Of a DNA stretch of 20,156 bases, positions 7,101-13,600 are shown piece after piece. Location of the stretch: positions 1 to 20,156 of the forward strand of contig CAZDCW010000025.1 in NCBI GenBank assembly GCA_964504135.1, read 5' to 3'. Numbering within the stretch: position 1 is the stretch's first letter; every line of letters begins with the position of its first letter. Source of the stretch: JACPTG01 sp964504135. GTDB taxonomy: Archaea; Nanobdellota; Nanobdellia; Woesearchaeales; UBA10216. The notes under the pieces were generated by a model. That model saw only the letters and a list, made by a program, of their open reading frames with translations, made no database searches and was not told the DNA's origin. Both the position numbers and the translations under genes were made by a program.

Positions 7101-7547
7101 GTGGCCAGGGAAAACCTCACAACATCCTCCCAGAAAAAGACAGGGGCAAAGGCAACAAAAGGAGTCGCTGTGTATTGGGGACTTGCTGCGGCGCAGCTTG
7201 GCCTGGGACTGTTTGTATTGAGGCCGCTGCTCGCAAGCTTTTATCCTGTCTTTGCCATCACGCAGCTGTTTGGGCTGTTTGACTTTGGAAAGGCGGGGCT
7301 GTACCAGATTCTGACGCCACGAATAGAGGCAGGCTATGTCTCTGAAAATTATGTGGGCGCAATAGTCGCGCTGCTAATAGGAATACTCATCCTTATGGCG
7401 CTGGGGGCGTTCGCAGGCATCAACTCAAAGACCAAAGACCACGACGGCGAGCAGACAATGGAGCTGGTTAAGTCATACGGGAAGCTTGCGCTTGCCTCTG
7501 GAGCTGTCTCGGCGGCAATATCCCTTTTGGCAAGCCTCGCGACCTAA
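7101..7547 (+). CDS. Small integral membrane protein, unknown function
   Basis: Not recognised. The 148-residue product has a polar, lysine-rich head (RENLTTSSQKKTGAKATKG) followed by three or four hydrophobic segments: about 21-38, 44-58, 84-106, and a C-terminal one at about 128-146. I choose GTG 7101 because a TATA-like box (GGCTTAAAAG, centred near 7074) lies 27 nt upstream. The longer frame back to 6840 would have to translate the structured RNA element, where the predicted peptide is Cys/His-rich and without domain character. It ends 41 nt before tRNA-Asn on the same strand. Confidence 0.6.
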   Translation: MARENLTTSSQKKTGAKATKGVAVYWGLAAAQLGLGLFVLRPLLASFYPVFAITQLFGLFDFGKAGLYQILTPRIEAGYVSENYVGAIVALLIGILILMALGAFAGINSKTKDHDGEQTMELVKSYGKLALASGAVSAAISLLASLAT

Positions 7548-7555
7548 CAATAAGG

Positions 7556-7564
7556 TTTTTAAAG
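7556..7564 (+). promoter_or_regulatory. TATA box of tRNA-Asn
   Basis: TTTTTAAAG is centred 29 nt before the tRNA 5' end. Confidence 0.55.
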
Positions 7565-7588
7565 CTGCCGATGTTTTCAATTACAACT

Positions 7589-7678
7589 GCCTCTGTAGCT
7601 TAGCAGGTTCTGATTTTGGCTGCAAAGAGCGTGCGGCTGTTAACCGCAAGGTCGGCAGTTCGAGTCTGCCCAGAGGCG
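7589..7678 (+). tRNA. tRNA-Asn (GTT) with a 17-nt D-loop intron
   Basis: The acceptor stem GCCTCTG/CAGAGGC, anticodon arm TGCGG-CTGTTAA-CCGCA with anticodon GTT at 7639-7641, T-arm with TTCGAGT, and discriminator G73 are all canonical. The D-loop is too long by 17 nt. A bulge-helix-bulge can be drawn: central helix GCAG (7603-7606) with CTGC (7620-7623), 5' bulge GTT, 3' bulge AAA, and the D-stem as outer helix. Cutting each bulge after its second base removes 7609-7625 and restores the standard AGCAGGTA D-loop. The intron thus lies at about canonical position 20/21. No CCA is encoded. The minus-strand membrane-protein stop codon is one base away. Confidence 0.95.
7609..7625 (+). other. Predicted tRNA-Asn intron (17 nt)
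   Basis: Defined by the bulge-helix-bulge fold described for the host tRNA. Removal gives a D-arm with normal G18-G19 and A21. The intron itself forms only a tiny terminal hairpin, so recognition must rest on the exon-intron helix. Confidence 0.8.
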
Positions 7679-7679
7679 C

Positions 7680-8021
7680 TTATTTTTTTTCAAACTCCTT
7701 CCCGGTCTGGTAAAGGAATGCCGATGCATTGCCCCAGACCAGGAAAAGCCAGACAGGCACGTTGATAAAATTAGGGTTGGAATAGAACCAGACGCCATTC
7801 CATATCGCCAGCATTTCAGAGACTGTCCCGAAAAGCGCGCCAAAAAAGAAGACAAGAACAGCAGCACTTGAATTCCACTTTAAAAGCGCAGCCACCGCAA
7901 CCAGCACAAGCAGAAATGCAGTGAGGGCTATATCCCTGTAAAAGAGCATCGGAATAGAAAAGGTCAGCACGCCCTGAATAAGGTTGAAGAGGATTCCAGT
8001 TGATTTTACTGCCGATTTCAT
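7680..8021 (-). CDS. Small membrane protein with a WxYSNPxF motif
   Basis: A 113-residue polytopic protein with about four hydrophobic segments: 9-26, 30-46, 53-68 and 85-103. A conserved-looking extracytoplasmic loop reads GVWFYSNPNFINVPVWLFLVW, and the tail is charged (QTGKEFEKK). I cannot name the family with confidence. It starts 21 nt after the stop of the proteasome-like gene on the same strand, with no TATA box at the usual distance, so it is probably co-transcribed. A weak purine stretch (AAAGGG) precedes the ATG. Its stop codon abuts tRNA-Asn. Confidence 0.65.
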   Translation of the reverse strand: MKSAVKSTGILFNLIQGVLTFSIPMLFYRDIALTAFLLVLVAVAALLKWNSSAAVLVFFFGALFGTVSEMLAIWNGVWFYSNPNFINVPVWLFLVWGNASAFLYQTGKEFEKK

Positions 8022-8042
8022 CTGCGGAGTGCCCTTTCAATA

Positions 8043-8657
8043 TCAAAATACAACAGTACCATCAAGCTCCAGCCTGGCCCTGGGATAACCCCTGAGTGAA
8101 CCGGGCTGACATGCAAGATCCCTGGCGCCTTCAGGAGTCACAAGCTGGCTGGTGTAACCCGCTGCGTACTGTACAGCACTTTCAAGCCTCAGAAACTCCC
8201 TTTCCCAAACTTTCGACAATTCTTTAAGGAAATTTCTACCATAAGCAGCTCTTGGAAGAAGAGCGGCTGTTGCGCCTAAAATAGGGCCAGCATCAGCTTC
8301 GTTTTCCAGGGCAAACACAGGCTGGCCCGGAAACAGCGCAAGGAATTGCTGCTCTGATGTGCCTGCATACAACCGAGTTCCAGAGCAGTAAACCACTGTC
8401 AGAAGCTCAACCCTCCTTATTACTGAATTATGCATAAGCACCCCTGACACCAGCCCTTCAAGCCCAACAGAGCCCAAATAGGCATACTCTTCCCGGTTCA
8501 GCCTTCCATTAAACCCCAGGTAATCACCATTCGGAAGCCTGTGGAATTTGGGCATTACCAAAACTCTCGGCGGGTTGCCTTCCTCCAAAAAAGTGAACTT
8601 CAGGTCTGATGCAATGAGTGCGCAGCCATCGCCCTGAAAGGCTCCAAGCACTGTCAT
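8043..8657 (-). CDS. Proteasome/HslV-like N-terminal-threonine hydrolase
   Basis: A 204-residue protein that starts MTVLGAFQGDGCALIASD. If the initiator Met is removed, Thr becomes residue 1, and the Asp of ASD falls at 17, the exact spacing of the catalytic Thr1-Asp17 pair of proteasome beta subunits and HslV. A Lys in MPKFHRL (36 in this numbering, after a loop) aligns with the catalytic Lys33 region (KxxRL in HslV). It is followed by DYLGFNGRL, like the AGFAG strand-turn. Family knowledge says such enzymes are self-compartmentalising peptidases. The C-terminal half is divergent. ATG 8657 is preferred to TTG 8663 because it puts Thr second and lies 29 nt from a TATA box. It shares a symmetric promoter with the ORF at 8749. 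Peptidase activity is inferred. Confidence 0.6.
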   Translation of the reverse strand: MTVLGAFQGDGCALIASDLKFTFLEEGNPPRVLVMPKFHRLPNGDYLGFNGRLNREEYAYLGSVGLEGLVSGVLMHNSVIRRVELLTVVYCSGTRLYAGTSEQQFLALFPGQPVFALENEADAGPILGATAALLPRAAYGRNFLKELSKVWEREFLRLESAVQYAAGYTSQLVTPEGARDLACQPGSLRGYPRARLELDGTVVF

Positions 8658-8676
8658 TAACAAAGGCGATTTTGGA

Positions 8677-8730
8677 CGGGCTTATATATATTTCGCCACT
8701 ATATGAATTTAAGGAATTATTATAAGCCCG
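8677..8730. promoter_or_regulatory. Symmetric divergent promoter with 10-bp inverted repeat
   Basis: CGGGCTTATA (8677-8686) and TATAAGCCCG (8721-8730) are perfect inverted copies. Each contains a TATA box for the gene on its own side (minus ATG 8657, plus ATG 8749, both about 26-29 nt away), with the GCCCG half immediately downstream of the TATA. The arrangement suggests one regulator controlling both genes. Confidence 0.65.
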
Positions 8731-8748
8731 GCAGAATTCCCGATCCAG

Positions 8749-9029
8749 ATGATAACACATGACCTTCCTGCATTCATCAGGCAGGAATATTTCCAAATCT
8801 TCAAAAATGGCAGGCACTTTGCCATACCTATTCAGGAAAGGACGCCATCCTCCGAAACATTTACAGTTCTCTGGAGCCTGAAGGCTTTGTAATCCTCGAC
8901 AAGGGCAGCCTGTACTTAGGCAGGCCTGGAGGATTCAACCTGCAGGACAGTGGTTTCACACAGCCAAACCTGCCCCAAGAGGAATACCCGCGCTTTTTTA
9001 CCATCCTGCAGAGGCCGCCAGCTTCTTAG
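8749..9029 (+). pseudogene. Small ORF interrupted by a one-base frameshift
   Basis: Not recognised. From ATG 8749 the frame reads MITHDLPAFIRQEYFQ… and continues sensibly to about residue 30 (…FAIPIQE). The coherent sequence then continues in the -1 frame from 8838 (KDAILRNIYSSLEPEGF) through VILDKGSLYLGRPGG to …ILQRPPAS and a TAG at 9027-9029. One extra A in the GAAAGG tract at 8836-8841 would join both parts into a protein of about 93 residues. A TATA box 27 nt before the ATG, shared with the proteasome-like gene's promoter, supports a real gene. It may be a young pseudogene, an assembly error or, less likely, programmed -1 frameshifting. Confidence 0.5.
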
Positions 9030-9035
9030 GCAATC

Positions 9036-9045
9036 TTTTTAAATA
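9036..9045 (+). promoter_or_regulatory. TATA box of tRNA-Ile
   Basis: TTTTTAAATA is centred 27 nt before the tRNA 5' end. Confidence 0.6.
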
Positions 9046-9067
9046 ACGACCCTTGCCTCGGATGCAC

Positions 9068-9142
9068 GGGCCCGTAGCATAGCCTGGTTGGTGCGCCCGA
9101 CTGATAATCGGGTGGTCCTGTGTTCAAATCACAGCGGGCCCA
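9068..9142 (+). tRNA. tRNA-Ile (GAT)
   Basis: Full cloverleaf without intron: acceptor GGGCCCG/CGGGCCC, D-arm GCA/TGC with a GG in the loop, anticodon arm CCCGA-CTGATAA-TCGGG giving anticodon GAT, T-arm CTGTG-TTCAAAT-CACAG, and discriminator A73. CCA is not encoded. The next gene starts only 14 nt downstream with no TATA box of its own at the usual distance, so a tRNA-mRNA joint transcript is likely. Confidence 0.97.
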
Positions 9143-9156
9143 TTAATTTTTGAAAA

Positions 9157-9711
9157 ATGAGCCTGAAAACCCTGATTGGACAGCTTATAACGCCTTATGC
9201 GCCTGCACAGTTATGCATTCCTGATGAAAGCCATATTTCAATAGCAGGAATTGATTTTTCAAGATTGGCAGCACAAGGCTACAAGCTTGCAATTTTTGAT
9301 ATAGATGGAACACTTACGCCTTTCCATTCTTACCATCCTGCGGCAGTAGCATACCAGACAATTGAAGCGGCCAGAGAAAATGGCCTGGATGTATGCGGCC
9401 TAAGCAACACATCACACTCTACCGAGTCAGGCCACCGAATAAGCATCCTTGAACAGCTTCTTGGAATAAGAATATTTGAGGCAAACCCAAGGAAGCCGCA
9501 TCCAGGCTCCCTTCACGCGGTTTATGCCTTCTATGGCACAATAACTCCCCAAGAGAATGTGATAGTTGGGGACAGACTGCTAACTGACATACTCCTTGCA
9601 AAAAGAGTTAGAGCCTATGCAATAAAAGTGGAGCCACTTCCTGACAATGAAGAGCCGCTTGGAAATTCGATAGCAAGGCTATATGAGACGATAATCTACG
9701 GGCAGGCCTGA
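9157..9711 (+). CDS. HAD phosphatase, YqeG/GEP4-like
   Basis: A 184-residue HAD hydrolase with no cap insertion of note. Motif I is FDIDGTL (nucleophile D48, acid D50), motif II is LSNTS (82-86), motif III is K113 in RKPHPGSL, and motif IV is VGDRLLTDIL (D139, D144). The KPHPG and GDRLLTD pattern is that of the YqeG/GEP4 group, whose studied members dephosphorylate phosphatidylglycerophosphate. Substrate here is inference, though the GpsA-like gene in the same window fits glycerophosphate lipid chemistry. Expression probably depends on the tRNA-Ile promoter. The methyltransferase gene starts 2 nt after its stop. Confidence 0.72.
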   Translation: MSLKTLIGQLITPYAPAQLCIPDESHISIAGIDFSRLAAQGYKLAIFDIDGTLTPFHSYHPAAVAYQTIEAARENGLDVCGLSNTSHSTESGHRISILEQLLGIRIFEANPRKPHPGSLHAVYAFYGTITPQENVIVGDRLLTDILLAKRVRAYAIKVEPLPDNEEPLGNSIARLYETIIYGQA

Positions 9712-9713
9712 AA

Positions 9714-10313
9714 ATGAAGCTGAATAGGCTGGAATTCCTGATGATGAACAATCCATTAAGGGAGTTCATCCAGGAGTTCGAGGCAAAGGAATTAATGGAA
9801 ATAAGCGGCCTGAAGCCTGGCAAAATCCTGCTTGAAATCGGCTGCGGCTCAGGCAATGGAACGAAACTTATAATGAAATACTTTAAGCCGAGAAAGGTAT
9901 ACGCAATAGACCTTGACGAGAGGATGATTGAAAAGTCAATCAAGAGGAATGCCCACACATCGGTCGAATATAGTGTAGGGGATTGCACAGGCCTGCGCTT
10001 TACAAACTCAAAATTTGATGCAGTGATAATCTTTGGAGCACTTCACCACATCCCTGCGTGGAAAAAAGCGATTAGTGAAATAAGCAGGGTTCTGAAGCCG
10101 GGGGGCAGGCTCATCATTGAAGATTACTCCAGAGAAACCTTCAAAACAGGAATTGGAAAGCTGTTTAAAAGAGTTCTAAAACACCCTTATAAGGAAATGT
10201 ACACCGTGGAGGAATTTGTCAATCAGCTCTCCCTGCGATTCAGGATCAGGAATTTCAAGGCCAGGCAAAAGCTTGGGCTGAAGTACTTTATTCTCGCTGC
10301 AGAGAAAAAATAA
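9714..10313 (+). CDS. Class I SAM-dependent methyltransferase
   Basis: A 199-residue Rossmann-fold methyltransferase. Motif I is LLEIGCGSGNG (39-49), the acidic ribose-binding strand end is YAIDLDE (63-69), motif II is VGDCTGLRF (88-96), and the post-motif FDAVIIFGALHHIP (101-114) and LKPGGRLIIED blocks follow. This is the Methyltransf_11/25 type common in small-molecule, quinone and lipid methylation; nothing identifies the acceptor. It lies 2 nt after the HAD phosphatase stop on the same strand and is surely in its operon. It converges on the class II tRNA, 7 nt away. Confidence 0.85.
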   Translation: MKLNRLEFLMMNNPLREFIQEFEAKELMEISGLKPGKILLEIGCGSGNGTKLIMKYFKPRKVYAIDLDERMIEKSIKRNAHTSVEYSVGDCTGLRFTNSKFDAVIIFGALHHIPAWKKAISEISRVLKPGGRLIIEDYSRETFKTGIGKLFKRVLKHPYKEMYTVEEFVNQLSLRFRIRNFKARQKLGLKYFILAAEKK

Positions 10314-10320
10314 GAAGATG

Positions 10321-10457
10321 CGCCGCGGCTGGGATTCTCACCGGAGCTTGCGAGTGAGCTCGTCTCACTCGCTCACAAGTCACAGGTTTTGAGCCCAGAA
10401 GGCCTTTCGGCCAGATGGGTTTCGGCCATCCGCCATACCTGATTAGGCGACCGCGGC
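10321..10457 (-). tRNA. Class II (Ser-like) tRNA with a 53-nt T-loop intron and an odd anticodon loop
   Basis: On the minus strand: acceptor GCCGCGG/CCGCGGC, D-arm GCC/GGC with a GG in the loop, anticodon stem GATGG/CCATC, a long variable arm with GGCC-GAAA-GGCC, T-stem CTGGG/CCCAG and discriminator G73. Long variable arm plus G73 is the archaeal tRNA-Ser pattern. The T-loop is interrupted: helix CTCA/TGAG with bulges AAA and AAT forms a perfect bulge-helix-bulge. Cutting it removes 10335-10387 and leaves the loop CTCAAAT, an intron at about position 59/60. The seven-base anticodon loop is CCGAAAC, so the anticodon reads GAA (Phe, 10421-10423) with C instead of U at 33. A one-base shift would read CGA (Ser) but breaks the stem. 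It may be a decayed copy or a non-standard tRNA. Confidence 0.8.
10335..10387 (-). other. Predicted tRNA T-loop intron (53 nt)
   Basis: Bounded by the bulge-helix-bulge of the host tRNA. Internally it folds into a strong hairpin: GCGAGTGAG pairs with CTCACTCGC, extended by CTTG/CAAG and CC/GG with small bulges. No protein is encoded. Confidence 0.75.
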
Positions 10458-10676
10458 ATAAAGTATTTATACCCCTCCAACGTTTTATCCTTTGGTTTCG
10501 GCTATCTGCGACCGGATTAGTGCGGCCGCTTTTTCTTTCTTTTACAAGCCGAGTTCAGTATTTAAACCCTAGCCACCCGCCTGTCCAGTGTCCAGTGGCT
10601 GTTTTGCGGAAAACCCGGAAATGCTCCGAAAACTGAATGAAAGAAATTATAAACAGCCTGCGCAGCCATTCCTGCG
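10458..10676. other. 219-nt intergenic region with promoters; no remnant of the helicase N-terminal domain
   Basis: No coding frame resembles the missing first RecA domain of Hel308. On the minus strand GGATAAAACG (10481-10490) sits about 28 nt before the class II tRNA. On the plus strand AGTATTTATA (10462-10471) is a TATA box facing a short GC-rich segment (about 10494-10530) that ends in CTTTTTCTTTCTTTT (10530-10544), possibly a small RNA with a terminator. AGCCAC/GTGGCT forms a weak inverted repeat around a duplicated GTCCAGT. Confidence 0.4.
10646..10653 (+). promoter_or_regulatory. TATA box of the Hel308 C-terminal gene
   Basis: ATTATAAA is centred 27 nt before ATG 10677, the spacing seen at most starts in this window. 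It supports a genuine short gene and a leaderless mRNA. Confidence 0.65.
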
Positions 10677-13600
10677 ATGCCAAAAATCTCTTTGCTTACC
10701 CCCACGGCCAATGACACAGTGAACCTGGCACTCGACACAATAAGAATCGGAAAGCAGGCGCTGATTTTTGTCGGAACCAGGCCGAGCGCTGAAAAGGCGG
10801 CAGAGGACATATCAAAGAAGCTGGGGACAGAAGATGCTGAGTTAGAAAAACTTTCGCTTGAAATCCTGCATGCGCTTTCCAGGCCCACAAAGCAGTGCGA
10901 AAGGCTTGCATTATGCGTGAAAAAAGGAATCGCATTCCACCACAGCGGACTGACCCATGCACAAAGGACTGCTGTTGAAAATGGCTTTAGAAATGGGAAG
11001 ATAAGGATTATATGCTGTACGCCGACGTTGTGCCTGTCTGGAGACACAAAAATTTGGCATGAATCCCTTGAAACCCCTCTATCTAACTTTAATGGAAAGG
11101 CCGCCATATTTTCGCTTTGTGGAACTAGTCTTGTGAAGATCAAACCAGAAGCCATAGAACGACTGGAGAATTCTTCTGAATTGATTGGAATTGAAACAGT
11201 TTCTGGGCATTCAATTAAGGCAACTCCCAACCATAGATTTTTTGTAAAGAGAAAGGTCAAGAAATTGATTGCTGCAGCAGGCATTCAGAAAGGGGACAGG
11301 ATAGCTACAGTGGGAAAAATTCATATAGAGCCAAAACAAGCCTCATTAAAAGATTTTGTTAAAGACAATGAGCTTCCCATAAAGAATCAGATTATTGAAG
11401 GGAAAATATCCTACTTTATTGGAGCCATGCTCGGCGACGGCCATTCTGGAGCTGAAATGTTATCTGATAAGATCAGGTATAAGGGCAGCCCTTGTTTAGT
11501 TGGTATTGATGGAGAAATTTTTTCAGCTGCTCAGGAAGTTTGCAATATTCTACAAATCCGATATGCGAAAAAAACAAATTACCATGGAACTCCCCAACTT
11601 GTATTGAGCAAGAAAAAGTGGGTTCGTGAATTTTTTTTGCGTTGCGGAATCGATAAGTTAGAAAACAAGCACTTAAGTGAAAAACTCGAAACTTTGGATT
11701 TAAACAGCTCTGCAAGCCTATTAAGGGGATTGTTCGATACCGATGGGTATGTTCAAAAGTCCAGAAACATAGGTTTTAGCAACATTTCGGAAAGACTGGT
11801 TAAACAAATGCAAAAGCAACTTCTTAGGTTCGGCATAGTGTCACGAATAAGAAAAAGGAAAGCATCAACTATGAAAATTTACCAGAAAGTGTATAATACC
11901 AAGGAGTCTTTTGAGCTGACAATTGCCCATAAAAGAAGCATCCTTGATTTTTACAAGTACATCGGGTTTGGCCTAGAAAGAAAGCAGACCGATCTTCTGG
12001 ACATTGCCCTGCAAATATCATCCAACATTAATTATATCGAGTGCGGAAAGTGCAAATACAAATTGTATTCTAATATTTTTTCTGGAAGATCCAAAAGTCA
12101 AAAGCGATGGGGGTCATTCAAATTAAAGGTTATCAGTATTTTGGGTGAAAGAGGAGAATTGGGCTCTAAAGAGCTAAAAAATATTCTTGGTTTTGGGCCA
12201 AGGAAAAAGGACAGCAGATTGAATCACCATTATCAATTAATCCAGAAAAGGCGAACTGGTTCCAGAAGCAAAACGGAATGGTATTGGAAATTGAACGATA
12301 TTGGAATGTGGGTTTATAATAACATCATCAAACTATCAAAGAATATTGAATACATGCACTCAATGAAGGTTTGCCCCCTATGCAATTCAGCACTCCTTTT
12401 TTCCATTAAAAAAGGTTGGCGCGATTCCGATATAGAGGGGGATATATTTTGGGATATTATCAGGAGTCTGAAAAAATTAGATGCTGAAACTTTTGTCTAT
12501 GACCTTGTGTTGCCAAATTTCCCAAAAAGCGACCATATGTTTGTAGCAAACGGATTTATACTTCATAATTCCGCAGGCCTTGACATTCCAGCGTACAGGG
12601 CGGTAATAAGAGACCTCAGGAGGTTCGGCAAGACAGGGATGAACTGGATACCGGTGCTCGAATACCTCCAGATGTCAGGAAGGGCAGGAAGGCCAAAATA
12701 CGACTCCGAAGGCCAGGCGATAACCATCGCCTCAAGCGAGCCTGAAAAGGACGAAATCCATGAAAGGTATATCTTGGGGGAGCCTGAAGAGATTTACTCA
12801 AAGCTGGCAGTGGAGCCGGTGCTAAGGACTTATTTGCTCTCCTTAGTAGCAACCAGGTTTACAAAGAACCACAAGGAAATAATGGAGTTCTTCTCAAAAA
12901 CATTCTGGGCCCACCAGTTCAGGGAAATGCCAAAGCTGGAGGCCACAATAATGCGAATGCTGGCGCTGCTGGAGCAATGGGAATTCATAACAGGCGAGGA
13001 TTTCATTGGCGCAAACGAGCTGGCGGATGAAACCAAAATACACGCAACCCCGGCAGGAAGAAGGGTAGCCGAGCTATACCTTGACCCGTACACAGCCAAC
13101 CACATCATCACCTGCCTAAGGCGAGGCAGGGATTTTTCAGACACATTCCCACTGCTGATGATGATATGCACAACCCTTGAAATGAGGCCCCTGATAAGGG
13201 CAGGAGCAAGGGACTATGATGCGGTACAGGAAAAGCTGGCAGAGCAGGATGGAAAGCTCCTGCAGGAAGAGCCAGGCATGTATGAAGAGGAGTACGAGGA
13301 GTTTGCCAACGCGGTGAAAACATCAATGTTCCTCAACGACTGGATACAGGAAAAGGATGAGGAATACCTGCTTGAAAGATACAAGGTAAGGCCTGGCGAA
13401 ATACATGCAAAGCTGGACCTTGCGGACTGGCTATTGTACTCGTCAATAGAGCTTGCCAAACTCATGCAGATAAAACATGCTCTGCCAGCACTCGCCAAGC
13501 TCAGGCTCAGGGTGCAAAACGGTGCAAAGGAAGAGCTGCTCCCTCTCCTTCGGCTGAAAGGCATAGGAAGAGTCAGGGCGAGGAGGCTATTCACACACGG

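Noticed and set aside
10321..10457. tRNA-Leu (CAA) read from CTCAAAA as an anticodon loop
   Set aside because: That reading leaves no pairing anticodon stem and no T-arm; the class II fold with a T-loop intron accounts for every arm.
10562..11284. 240-residue minus-strand open frame opposite the helicase and intein
   Set aside because: It is antisense to a well-supported gene, low in domain signal and rich in Ser and Phe, as expected of a shadow frame.
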